From: Inia geoffrensis
Taxonomy: Eukaryota > Chordata > Mammalia > Artiodactyla > Iniidae
Direction: 5' to 3'
NCBI GenBank assembly: GCA_036417435.1
Contig: CM070903.1
Location: 617,001-681,000, forward strand
Length of the DNA stretch: 64,000 nucleotides
Within the stretch, counting starts at the first letter, position 1, and the number at the start of each line of letters is the position of its first letter. Below, piece by piece: positions 17,540 to 29,400 of this stretch. The notes under the pieces are model-generated. The model was not told where the DNA came from, did not search any database, and saw only the letters and a list, made by a program, of their open reading frames with translations. A program made the position numbers and the translations under genes.

Positions 17540-19988
17540 ATTTAAAAAGAAAATAACATAAAGTGTATCTTCTCTAATCACAGTGGGATGACTTTAGAAG
17601 TCAGTAACAGAAGGAAAACTGAAAAATTCACAAAATTGTGGGAATTAAACAACTCGCCCTTAAACAACCAGTAGAATAGGTCAAAGAAGAATCACAAGGG
17701 AAACCAGAAAATACTCAGAGACTCTGATCAAAATGAAAACAAGACACAGCAAACATAGGAAACACAGTAAAAGCAGTGTGAAGAAGAAAAGTTACAGCTA
17801 CAAATGTTCACATAAAACAGCAAGAAAGACCTCAAATTAACAACCTAACCACCTTTACAACTTAAGGAACTAGAAAAAGAACACATTAACAGCTAGCAGA
17901 AGGAATGAAATAATAAATACTAGAGCAGAGATAAATGAAATAATAGAAAAACAACAGAGAAAAATCAATGAAACCAAAGGTCCATTCTCCAAAAAGATCA
18001 ACAACACTGACAAATCTTTAGCTAGATGGACTAAGAAAAAAAGAGAATACTCAAATTACTAACATCAGAAATGAAAGCGGGAAATTACTCCTGATTCTAC
18101 AGAAATAAAATAAATTATAAGAGAGTACTATAATCAGTTGTTTGCCAACAAATTAGATAACCTTGATGAAATGGAAAAATTCCTAGAAACACAAAACCTA
18201 CAAAGACAAAACCATGAGGAAATAGAAATTCTGAATAGACCTGTAATTAGTAAGGAGTTTGAATCAGTAATTGAAAATCTCCTGTCAAAGAAAAGCCCTG
18301 GACCTGATGGCTTTACAGGTGAATTCTAGGAAGCAGTTAAACTAGGAAGCATTAATTCTAGGAAGCATTGACCTAACATCAATACTTGTCAAACTTTTCA
18401 AAAAAATTGAAGAGGAGGGAATACCCCCAAACTCATTCTATGAAGTCAGCATTACCCTGATACCAAACCCAGACAAAGACACTACAAGAAGAGAAAACTA
18501 CAGACCAATATCCCTTATCAACATGGATACAAAAATCATCAACAAAATATTAGCAAACAGAATTCAACAGGATAGAAAAAGGATTAAACATCATGACCAA
18601 GTGGGATTTATTCCTGGAATGCAAAGATGATTCAACATATGAAAATCAATTAATGTAACACAGCACATTAACAGAATGAAAGAAAAACCCACATGATCAT
18701 CTCAACTGATGCAGAAAAATCTTTTGATAAAATTCAATATCCTGTCATGATTAAAGAATTCAACAAACAAGGAGCACATGGAATACAATACAATACAATA
18801 CAATAAAAGTACATACAATACAGTACAATAAAAGACATTTATAATAATCCCACAACTAACATCAGACTCAATTGTGAGAGACTACAGGCTTTTCCTCTAA
18901 GGTCAGGAACAAAGCAAAGATGCCCACTTTCACCATTTCTATTCAACTTAGTATTGGAAGTCCCAGCCAGAGCAATTAGGCAAGAAAGAGAAATAAAAGG
19001 CGTTCAAATTGTAAAGGAAGAAGTAAAATTATCTCTGTTCACAGATGATATGATTGTATAGGTAGAAAATCCTGAAGAGTCCACAAAAAGAAACTGTTAC
19101 AATAAATGAATTCAGCTAAGTAGCAGGAAACAAAGTCAACACACAAGAATCAGTTGCATTTCTATACACTAACAATGAATAACACAAAAAGGAAAATAAG
19201 AGAACAATTCCATTTACATTTGCATCAAAAGAATAAAAACTTACAAGTTATTTTTACCAAAGAAGTGAAAGACTCACTGAAAAATATAAAACATTTATGA
19301 GAGAAATTAAAGAAGATATAAATAAATGGAAAGATATTCTGTGCTTATAGATTGGAAGAATTAATATTAAGATGTCAATACTACCCCAAGTGATTCACAG
19401 ATTTAATGCAATCTCCATCGAAATCTCAATAATGACTTTTGCAGAAATGGAAGAAACCACTCTAAAATTTGCAAAGAATCTCAAGAGACCCTGAATAGCA
19501 TAAACAATTCTAGAAGAGAAGAACAAACTGAGGAACAAACTTCCTGATTTCAAAATTTACTTCAAAGCTACACTAATCAAAACAGCATGGCACTGGGATA
19601 AAGGGACATCTAGACAAATGGAATAGAATAGAGTCCAAAAATAACCCTCACGTATCTAATCAAACAATTTTCAACAAGGCTGTCATGACCATTCAGTGGG
19701 GGAAAAGACAGTCTTTTTCAACAAACGGTGCCAGAAAACTGGATATCCACATTCTAAAGAATGAAGTTGGACCCTACCTAACACCGTACACAAAAATTAA
19801 CTCAAAACGAATCCATGATTTAAGTGTAAGACCTAAATTTATAAAACTTCCAGAAGAAAACAGAAGGCAAAACTCTTCACAATACTGGATTTGGCAATGC
19901 TTTCTTGAATGTGACACCAAAAGCACAAGCAACTGAAGAAAAAAATAGGCATACTGGATTTCATGAAAATTAAAAAAATTTGTGCATC
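17540..19988 (+). mobile_element. Old L1, ORF2 part 1 (left of retrocopy insertion)
   Basis: It includes reverse transcriptase sequence ([16 protein letters not shown] at about 18282-18329) and downstream ORF2, broken by stops and indels. It stops at gcatcaaaagacactat, and the same L1 resumes at 22531, so the KMT5B retrocopy landed inside it. Confidence 0.88.
18780..18835. repeat. (ACAAT)n short tandem repeat
   Basis: aatacaatacaatacaatac and variants, inside the L1. Confidence 0.85.
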
Positions 19989-20004
19989 AAAAGACACTAT
20001 TCAG

Positions 20005-22512
20005 CCTGGTCCAGGGCACTCCTTTTCGTGTCCTTCCACCAGTCACGGGCAGGGTCTGAGCGGTTCACTGGGGGCGGAGATGCATCTTTGGGGAGGGCAG
20101 TGAGGTTCTGGGGCTGCGAGGGGAGGGCAGCCTGGCACCAGAGGCGGCAGCGAAGCCTCAGAACACGAGGCTTCAGGACCCAGGATGCGGAGTGCCCAGG
20201 CCAGCTGTTGCCTTTGGGACCCCAGGGTAGCACAAGAGGCGAGGTTATTGTAATTCAGGATGCGAAGGGCACAGTCGGTATGTACCATCTTCTGGAATGT
20301 CCACCAAGGAACTCTGAAAATGATGACCTAGCAACCAGTTTGGTTCTTGATCCCTATTTCGGTTTTCAAACACACAAAATGAATACTAGCTTTCGGTCTC
20401 TTACAGGAAGGCAAGAAGAACTAAAGGAAGTGATCGAACATTTTAAGAAAGGTGAGCACTTGGAGAAAGCCGTCAAATGTCTGACTTTGCAACCACAAAA
20501 ATGATGCAGGAGGAGCAACTAAGCCCGTGCACCACAACTACTGAGCCTGCGCTCTAGAGCCTGTGAGCCACAACTACAGAGCTCACACGCCACAACTACT
20601 GAAGCCCACATGCCACAACTACTGAGCCTGCGCTCTAGAGCCCGTGGGCCACAGCTACTGAGCCCACGTGCCACAACTACTGAAGCCCGTGTGCCTAGAG
20701 TCCATGCTCCACGACAAGAGAAGCCACCGCGATGAGAAGCCCGCACACCGCAACAAAGAGTAGCCCCTGCTCACCGCAACTAGAGAAAGCCCATGTGCAG
20801 CAACAAAGACCCAACGCAGCCATAAATAAATAAATAAATATACAAAATAAATTTATAAAAGAAAATGATGCAGGAGAATTTAGGAACACATATTTATTTA
20901 CTTGCGAATGTTTGCAACTGACAGTGGATTTGAAATAATGCCTTGTAACAGATACTCATTAGAACAAAATAGAGCCAAAATAATTGCAACAAAAGCGTGG
21001 AAACGCAATGACAGAATAGAATTACTGGTGGGTTGTGTTGCTGAGCTTTCAGCAATTGAGGAGAACATCCTACTTGGACCCAGAGAAAACGACTTCAGTG
21101 CTGTGTGTTCCAGAAGGAAACACCGTGCTCAGCTCGCCTTGGTCCTGCTGCACTTACAGGCCATGACTGCAGACCAAGCGTGGGTTTGTGTCAGTTGGCC
21201 AAGACACAGCAAGTGCAAAGGCTCTAAGAGATACTGAACCTGGAGAAGAAATTCTTGTTATTATGGAGACGGGTTTTGGGGGGCAATAATGAGTTCTGCA
21301 AGAGTTACACTTGTGAAAGATGGCAAGTGGTGCTTTTAAATCCAGAGCGGGACTGCTTGCTTCTGCTCCTGTTATCAATAGCAAATATGGACTCAGAGAA
21401 ACAGTAAACCTTTAAAAATAGGCTTAAAAAGTTAGGTGACAAAAGTAAGAATTCTGTCAGTTCCAACACTGATGCAGATACCACTCAGGAATAAAAACAA
21501 GGCAAGGTCGTCATACGTTTGAAAGAAACCTTTCCACGGCGTTAGTTTCTCTGTGATGCTGCTGTCAGGTCCCACGAGAAGACAAAGGACGAGGTGGCGT
21601 CACACAGGCACACACATGTTCCACGCCTGGCCAGTCTGTTAGGCTGGATGGTGGACTTGGGGAGTTCATAGCGTCTGGCCTCAAGGGTCCCCACCCACTT
21701 TTTACAACTTCCTTGCCTTTTTCAAAATGAGCTGACGCAATTCACCAAACCACCAGTTTCCAGACTCAGAACTGTGATAGAGGAGCATTCTGAATGTTGC
21801 TCTACCATGACGTGTTGTAACAGCCACTCCTCACAGTAGCAAGAGAGAAGGAGAGGACAAAGAAGTGAGCTTTAAGGTACCAGTGGTGAGTGGGGGTAGG
21901 ACCTAATGGAAACTGGAGAAAGAGAGAATGAAGAATAAAGAGAAAAGAAAGAGAAGGAAGCCTAAACAAGCAAAAGAAAACACATCGTGTTTGTGGAGCT
22001 CTGAAGTCCTGGAATCACTGTGATCGCTACTGTTTTTCATCTGGGTGACACCAGTTTTCTCTAGTTGCCCCTAAAGCAGTAGCCTCTTTAGTCTGACTTG
22101 TCTCTGACAGGAATAAGTTCAAAAGTTTTAACCTGATGGTCCCCACAGCACGCCTGTTTTGGCACTATAAATGTCCATACATACCTCTCAGCACGTAAGT
22201 ACCCTCTGAGGTCTGGTTATTTCGGCTCTTCTCCCTGTGCTTTCAGATGTCTTCAGCCCAACTCTGGGTGTTCCTCTCCACTACAGAAGAGCCCAAAGAA
22301 AAGGGAGGGTGTCTCCCACGATGGTGACTGTCACTGCGGTGAAGTCTGACTCTACCTGCTGCTGGGGGTCAGAGGCCAGGGCTAACCTCTGCTGTGGAAA
22401 AGTGATACTGTGTTCCCATTCCAGTCTTTAACGTCCAAGGTGAACAAAGATGGGCAGTCAGTCTGTCATTTACGGTTGACTGTTGGTCTTAATAATAAAC
22501 GCAGAACAATAC
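20005..22512 (+). pseudogene. KMT5B: Processed pseudogene of KMT5B (SUV420H1), split by a SINE
   Basis: Intronless sequence matching the lysine methyltransferase KMT5B (histone H4K20). Readable blocks are [17 protein letters not shown] (about 20310), [20 protein letters not shown] (about 20408), [15 protein letters not shown] (about 20908, SET-domain start), NSKYGLRET (21377) and SSNTDADTTQE (about 21459). Frameshifts, stops and missing blocks (most of the normal N-terminus, and about 28 residues after HKMNTS) show it is dead. The first 200 bases are GC-rich like a 5' leader. After the coding match, about 1 kb of non-repeat sequence leads to AATAAA at 22494-22499. Near-identical flanks at 19989-20004 and 22513-22530 are the retroposition duplication. 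The long 3' part suggests a short isoform with its own 3' UTR; that is inference. Confidence 0.87.
20513..20861 (+). mobile_element. CHR-type SINE inside the KMT5B pseudogene
   Basis: The repeated phrase ccacaactactgagcc is followed by gagaagccaccgcgatgaga and an (AAAT)n tail. A perfect 15-bp duplication aaaatgatgcaggag lies at 20498-20512 and 20862-20876. The 5' tRNA-like head is missing, so the copy is truncated. Confidence 0.93.
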
Positions 22513-22530
22513 AAAAGAGACACTATCCAG

Positions 22531-23505
22531 AGAGTCGAAAGGCAGCCTACATAACTGGAGAAAATACTTGCAAATCATAGATCTGATAAGGGATTCATAT
22601 CCAGAATATATAGAGAACTGAAACTCAACAACCAAAACCCCAGCAACCCGACTCAGAAATGGGCAAAGGGCTTGAACAGACATTTCCCTAAAGAGGTTAT
22701 ACCAATGGCCAGTAAGCACATGAAAAAATGCTCAACATCACTAATCATTAGGGAAATGCAAATCAAAATTGATGAGATATCACCTTACACTCATTAGGAT
22801 GGACAGTATCAGAAAACAAGAAATGTGGGAGAGATAAGGGGAAATTGGAATTGTTGGTAGGAATGTACAAATGTAGAGCTGTATGGAAAACAGTATGGTG
22901 GCTCCTCAAAGAATAAAAATAGAATTACCATATGAACTATCAGTTCTACTTCTGGCGATATAGCGACTCAAAGGAATTGAACGTTGGGTCTCAAAGAGAT
23001 ATTTGTACAACAGTGTTCATAGCAGTATTACTCAGAATAACTAAAATGTGGAAGCAACCCAGGTGTCCATCGATGGATGAACGGATAAGCATAATGTGGT
23101 CCATTCATACAATGGAATATTATTCAGCCTTGAAAAGGAAGGAGATTCTGACACATGCGCTGACATGGATGAACCTTGAGGACATTATACTGAGTGAAAT
23201 ACGCCACACACAGAAAGACGAATACTGTATGATTCACTTATATGAGGTACTTCGAATATCTCAGAAATCATAGTGACAGAAAGTAGAATGGCGGTTGCCA
23301 GGGGCTGGGGGAGGGGGGATTGGGGAGTTAGTGTTTAATGGGACAGAGTTTCAGTTTTACAAGATGAAAAGAGTTCTGGAAATGGATGGTGGTGATGGTA
23401 TCACAATATGAAGGTATTTAATAGCACTGAACTATACATTTAAAAATGGTTCAGATGGTAGATTTTATGTTATGTGTATTTAACTACAATTTTGAAAAAA
23501 TAGGG
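22531..23505 (+). mobile_element. Old L1, ORF2 part 2 and 3' UTR (right of retrocopy)
   Basis: It continues ORF2 (gagaaaatacttgcaaatca through cataatgtggtccattcata) and runs into the 3' UTR (ggttgccaggggctggggga), ending near an A-rich stretch. Collinear with the part ending at 19988. Confidence 0.88.
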
Positions 23506-25780
23506 AAAAAAATCTTACAGAGTAGCAAAAAATGAGCACCCATTAGGAAGATGGGGAAGATGAGGAAAGTAACAGCAGTACAAATGGTCAGTGATCGAGC
23601 TGCACAAAACCCAAGGACATGCAGATAAACCGACAAGGCACCATCCCTCATCTATGAAACTGGCCAATAGGACAGAAAACCAGACACTGTCCACAGCCAG
23701 AGCACCAGGGCCCGTCTCCACTCCTCCGGTGGCTCTGACAACAGGTTTGGAAGCCTCGACGCTTTTCAGAACTTTTGACCCAGACTCTGCTCTCCAAGGT
23801 GCAGCCCCCCACAGCTGGGATGCCCACCCTCCGTCTGCCCGTCACAGGGTCTACAGTGGGCCCCCGGAGGCTAACCGCTGGTGGGGCGTGGGGATGCCGG
23901 CCTGTTCAGATCTCCAGGGCGGAACTGCACCCGGTCTTTGCAGGGTGTTGCTTTCTGATTTGGCCCAATCCCAGCACATGCTTCAGGGCGGGGGCCGGCC
24001 CCACACGTCCTGTTCAGTGGGCAGCACCCCACGAACCCTGCTTCTTTGCAGGTGTGCCCCACACCAGGGTCCCCCGGCTTTGCACAAATGTTTGAAAGGA
24101 GCTACAGGAAGCAGAGACCCACTGCCAACACGGGGCCGTGTTCAAAGGAAAAGAATCAAACTATTTGAGTTTTTCTAAAAATAATCACAAGAGCCAGGTT
24201 TCCCAGCATATTGTAAAGCACTCGTGGCCACAAACACGGCCTCCCTATACCTTGTGCACCTAGAGACCTTGTCCTACAGATGAAAAAGCAGGGCCAGAGA
24301 GGAGGCTGGGCGTGGCCCACACCCTCTGCTGAGGCCCCCGGGAAGACCCCTGGGTCCTGGTCCTCTCCCAGGCACCGGCCCATCCCAGGGAGCTCATCTG
24401 ACACCTGAGGGACCTCAGGCGGGCCGGCTGCACAACAGAGCTGCCTGTGCTGGCCGGCGACGCAGAGTCTGCTGGGCGTGGATGTGTCCCGCCCGGTGCA
24501 GGGCCGCACTCCACCCGACCAGGTGACCCAGCCGCTGGAGCCTGGCTTTCACCTGGGTGTTGCCTTCCCTGTAGTTTCCACTGTGGACATGCCCAACAAC
24601 TGCCCCCAACCTGCCGCGGTCTTCACAGGCCTCCCAGGTCACTTTCATCAGCCCAGGGTGGCAGCTTCCCAGTGGCCAGAGTGGCCCAGAGGCCCACTGA
24701 GACCCACGTCCTGACAAGGGGACGCATCTGCCCCCTTTGCATCCAGCCCCTCCAGTCACCTATGCCCCGGGGGCCCAGGCCCTCTCCCCCGCCCAGCTCC
24801 CCTGCCTCGGAATGACAGAAGGAAGGCAGACCACTTTCCTCCCTCCTGGGAGCCCCCAGTGCCCGTCCAGCCTCCTGGCCCTGGTGAGGCAGACAGGGAA
24901 TAAACCCCAATGCAAGATGGCCTCCAAGCCAGAACTCCTTTACTGGAAACAAAACCCAGGGAAATCTGTGCCCCTCAACCCTCCTTCTTTTTGGGTGTTC
25001 CTCTACAAGTGCAGATCCATCCCTTGGGGACAGTTGGGTGACCTGGGGGTGTGGGGGCCATCAGCTTTCTCCCTGGGTTCAGGGGACCATTCTCCGGGGC
25101 CCCCGGGCAGGAGGGCAGGCACCCCAGGGTGCCACCCTGCCGTTTCTGGTTGTTGTCACCAGCATCAGCTGATACTCTCAGCGGCTGATCTCCCCACCCC
25201 CTCAGCGGGTGCTGGGCCCTGTCCCAGGCTCTGCTGGGCCTGTGAGGAGCCCTGGGTGGGTGTGGGGCCCGACCAGCAGGGGAGCCGCCCTGGCACAGTC
25301 CACCTGGGCGCCCACCTCCCTCCCTGTGTCCCACTCAGCCCCCCCTTAGTCTCTCTTAGCAGACTTTGTTGGGGGGGATGCCGGTGGGCCCCTCCAGCCT
25401 CAGAGGAATAGGGGCAGGCTGGGCTCCTGCTGACTCCTGGGTAGGGTGGGGTGTGACCTGTGCTCTCCCCCTCCCTGCTTACCCTTGCTTCCGGGTAGCA
25501 GGAGACCCCCTCCTCCCCCTGCAGCCAGAGTGCCCGGGAAGCTGGCCCCTCGGAGTTCATTCTGGGGGCCAGTCCTTCCAGGGGGAGGATGGACATCCGC
25601 TCGCTCTCAGCCGAGCCGAGGAGGGGGGCCAGCACCCCTGGAGACCCTGTGCTCAGTTCCGTGGTGGTGGTGGGGGTATCCTCCGATGGGAGTGAGCTGG
25701 GCTCCTGAACCTCCGGAGATGTCCCCGGGACCGAGACAGAACCAAGCCACCCAGGAGAGGCCAAGGGTCTGGCTGCAGAT
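23506..25780. other. GC-rich single-copy-looking DNA
   Basis: No gene or clear repeat was recognised. A weak MIR-like fragment (cctacagatgaaaaagcagg) is near 24275. Long frames here reflect GC content. Confidence 0.55.
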
Positions 25781-25789
25781 GGGGGACCC

Positions 25790-26420
25790 GGGCAGGGACG
25801 GCAGGCGCCGTGGCCTCAGCACCGCGCCGGGAACCGGGAGACCAGCTCGGCCCCAGGAGAGGCGGGGACAGACGGACGGGACCCCGCGCGAGGCGCCCGA
25901 GGCGCGGACCCGGGGGCGCCGAACGAGGCCGGCGGTGGAAGTGGGGGCACCTTGGCGGGCGCGTCCCCCGTCGAACGCCAAGTCCCCGCGTCCCGGCGCC
26001 GAGGCGGACCGCGCTGCCCAGGGCCTTACCTGACCGCGCGTCGGGCGCCCTCGCCAGACTCTTCCCGAGCGCAGAGGCCTCGGGTCCAGTCGGTGCGAGA
26101 CGGCGCCGAGTGGGCAGGGAGGGGGGGGCCGCTGCTAGACTCCGCCCCTGCCCCCGCCCCGCCCCGCGCCCACAGAGGCCGCCGGGAGGCGCTGCGGCCC
26201 CGCGCATGGAGGCGGGGCGGGGCCGACAGGGGACCCGAGGGGCCGGGAGGGGACCGGAGCGGGCAGGGGTGCGGGGAGTCTCGGGACGGGGCGGGAGAGC
26301 GGCCCCTCGAGGACAGGACCCCTCCCCGCCCTCGGCCTGCTGCTCCGACCGGACGCCTGCCCACCTCCCTGCCTGCTGCCCGCCCCCGCCCATTTCCCCG
26401 CGACCTACGGCGTCTACTCC
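25790..26420 (-). promoter_or_regulatory. COL6A2: CpG island, probable COL6A2 promoter
   Basis: Very high GC with many CpG dinucleotides (for example gcgggcgcgtcccccgtcga), unlike the flanks. Several GC boxes (ccccgccccgccccgcgccc at about 26150-26170 and ggcggggcggggccgac at about 26211) and no TATA box. It lies upstream of COL6A2 on the correct side, and a strong minus-strand donor sits inside it. Confidence 0.65.
26030..26120 (-). other. COL6A2: Proposed non-coding exon 1 of COL6A2
   Basis: The minus strand reads GGTCAG|GTAAGG, an ideal donor with GT at 26029-26028, inside the CpG island. Joined to exon 2 it gives a leader ending TCAG-GATG. The 5' end was not determined, so 26120 is only a placeholder. 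The known gene has a non-coding first exon, but I could not confirm this one by alignment. Confidence 0.5.
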
Positions 26421-29400
26421 GGGGCCTGGGGCGCCTCGGACTCCCCAGTCACTCGCCCCTTGGAGGAGCAGCCCTGGGAGGCCGCAGGGTCCTCCTGCCG
26501 GGCGTCCCCTCCCCACGTCCCCCTTGCTCAGGACCAGCGAGCTGGCGTCTTCTTCCTCGTGCAGGGACACGCAGCTCTGTGACCCACTGATCACAACGTG
26601 TGTCCCGCTGTGGGGTCCCCGCCCCTCAGGGGTGAAAGGCCGGCCGGGGAGGGGCAAGGGCAGCCAGGACAGTGGGAGTTTCAGGCGCTCTGGGTGGGGA
26701 GCGAGGGCCTAGTGGTGCTGGCTGGGCCCCGGTTACCTTACAAGGACCCACAGGTGCTCTTGGGGCTGGGCCCTGGGTCCACTGTGATGGCCCTACCTGA
26801 GCCGAGTCTGGGAGAGGGTGAGAAGGGTCCCTGTCAGGGCTGTGGTGGGGATCGCCACTCCCCCGCCCACCCTAGAGTGGCAGCCCCCCAGGACCAGTGC
26901 CCCTCCTTGAGGGAGGGTGCGGGGGGGACTGGGGGTGAGGTCCCTGGGCTCTGGGATAGGGCGTGCCACCGCCATCCTTGAAGGGGGCCCAGGCAGCAGG
27001 AGATGTGGCTCCAGCCTCAGATGAGCAGCTTTGCACATCTCTGACTTAGCCCCTCCACCCAAGTGGAGAGAGACCCCAGAGCTTCTTGGTCACCTGTGTG
27101 TGCCCAGGAGGACTTCCCCACTGCGTGCAGCCCCGCTGGGTCCACCTGTGCTCTCTGGGGCAACACTTCCCATGGGGGCTGCTCCCAGGGCTATGAACGC
27201 AGGCCCATTCCTACAAGACCCAAATCCTTTAAGGGACTAAGCTGGCTCCAGTTGTCCCTGTCAACATGGTCAGGGCAGCCTAGGAGCTGCTCTGTGGGCG
27301 GTCACTCGCCCTCCCCAGCACCCTCCCCGTGTCCTCCCGGGGTCTCACCTCTGGTCCGAGGGCTCCCCCATCATCCCCAGCCTCCTCCCCTGGATCCTTT
27401 GCAGCCATTGCCCCAGTAAATTTCTAGTCACATCCCGCCTGCCTTGGTGCCTCCTCGGCGGGCCCCAGTGGTCACAGGAGTGCAAGGGACATTGGTGCTG
27501 CCTCTCCCAGCACTGGGCACCCCGTCCCAGTTGGTGTGGGGGGTGCAGGGAGTTTCTGGCACAAGGTGGAGGCCCAATTGCCAGGTTCCACCAGGGGTGA
27601 CCTGGGAAAATGTCCTGTTACAAGGAGCACCTTGCAGGTATGACGACTCAGGAGTCTGAAGCAGTCAGAGGTCTACCTGGCTAGTGCTGAGTTGCACCGA
27701 CGGCCCTGCAGGGGGTAACGGGAGACTGAGGCAGTCAGCCAATGGTTAAGGGCACAGAGTGAGCACCAGGGGTCTCTTTGTCCTAAAAAGAGATCCCGTC
27801 TCCTTCGGGGGAAGAACCGAGGGCTGAGCAGCGGCTGAGAATGATAGGAGCACCCAGCTCCAGGCGCGGTGACTGCTCGGCCACCGCTGGTCTGTGACGG
27901 TCAGGCCCCGGCCGAGTAAACCCGAGACCGTGAACCTGGGTGGGGACATCCGGGTGGAAGCCCTGAGGAGGAGGCTCTGCAGACCCCTGAGCCCTCAGAG
28001 CTTGCGGGGCCCCACTCTTCCCTGGTAGAGCCAGCACTTCACTGTGCTGGGAGTTGCTGCGGGGGCCCCCCTGCCGCAAGGCAACAGATGCCCCCCTTGG
28101 AGGCCACCCCAGCCCATCTCCTGGCTGCCAGGCCAGTGGCTGGGAGAGAGTCCATTGTAACCTGATGGGGACCTGTGGGCCGGGTCAGAAGGACGGAGGT
28201 CGTACGTCAGAGGAGCTGCGGGAGAGCCGGCCCACCTGCTGGCGCCGGGCAGCAGTCCTGGGGTTGGATTTGAGGGTCCTTGACCCAGAGGCCAGAACAG
28301 AAGACTGTGAAAGCAGGAATTCTCAACTTGGAGGCGCTTACTCGGAACTTCGGATTTAAGCTCCTGGCATGTCTTCAGGTCACAGGGCACACTCAGTTCT
28401 GGGATGACTCGCAGAGGCCTGGAGAAAATTCTGGCCCACAGTGAGCAGAGTAGAAGTGCTGAAGCCGCCCTGGTAGATGGCGGAGGAAGGAACGAAGAGG
28501 CCGAGGGCAGGGCCTCCAGTGAAGGGGTGGGATCCCGACTCTGCTCCCAGACTTCACGAAGTGCCCATCGGAACCACTGACTGCAGAGGTGGCTGGGCAG
28601 CCACGAGGAAGGACCGGGCCACGCCTCGGCCACCTTTTACCGTGAGGCTCCCCGACTCTCCCAAAGCATTTGCTTGGGTGGCCCGAACGCTCTGGTAGGG
28701 AACTGTCAAGACGTACTGAGGACGACTGGACACAGAATCTGAGTGGACACCGGACACCTGACGACCCACAGTGTCACCACGGCCTCCCTGTTGGAGGGGG
28801 GTTTACCAGGCCGAGTAATAAAAGAATCCTGGCCAAAGTGTTGGTCAGACCGCTCAGTGGTCACTTTCCGTGTCCCCAAGTGTGCAGCTGGCCACTGGAG
28901 TAACTGCACGTTGGGCTCCCTGCCGGTGTGGTCACAGACAGCCCAGCAGGGAGGCCCAAGGGGAAGCTTGGACACGTCCCCCTCGTGGCCCAGAAGGTAA
29001 ACTACAAACTACGTGTTGTCCTGGAGGTCACGACCTGGAGGATGCAGGCGGGGTGGGCTGTCGGTCTCTGTGGTGACAAGGGCTGCGGAGACTGGCTGGT
29101 CCTGGAGAGTGTAGACCCCCAAGGCTTAACCAGGGAGCAGCCCAGCTGCACCTGCTGCGCCAGGTGTGACGTCCTCGTGACACCCTTGTCGCAGGTTAGT
29201 AAGGCCGTGAATCAGCGATCGCGTTCTTTTCCATCCCAGTTAGAAAAAGAGGGTCAGAAACAGTTTGAGGTCACGTGGGAGGGACCATAGTGCTCATTTA
29301 TGGTTTGGCCTCAGGGCTGTGCCAACTCTCCCCTCTGTCCTAACAGTCAAGGAGACCGGGCCCCTGGACGTCCCCCAGGACAGGACATAGGCCCGTCGCA

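Larger units (their letters stand above)
5235..26029 (-). other. COL6A2: COL6A2 intron 1 (inferred, about 20.8 kb)
   Basis: This is the interval between the exon 2 acceptor and the proposed exon 1 donor in the CpG island. The exon 1 to exon 2 gap is also long in human. It is filled mainly by the repeats listed separately below. Confidence 0.55.

Noticed and set aside
20902..21237. KMT5B-like open frame as a functional gene
   Set aside because: The SET domain is frameshifted and truncated, and the locus lacks introns and is split by a SINE.
25653..26657. 334-codon minus and 300-codon plus frames in the CpG island
   Set aside because: Overlapping open frames on both strands with Arg/Pro/Gly-rich translations are typical of CpG islands. 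No homology was recognised.
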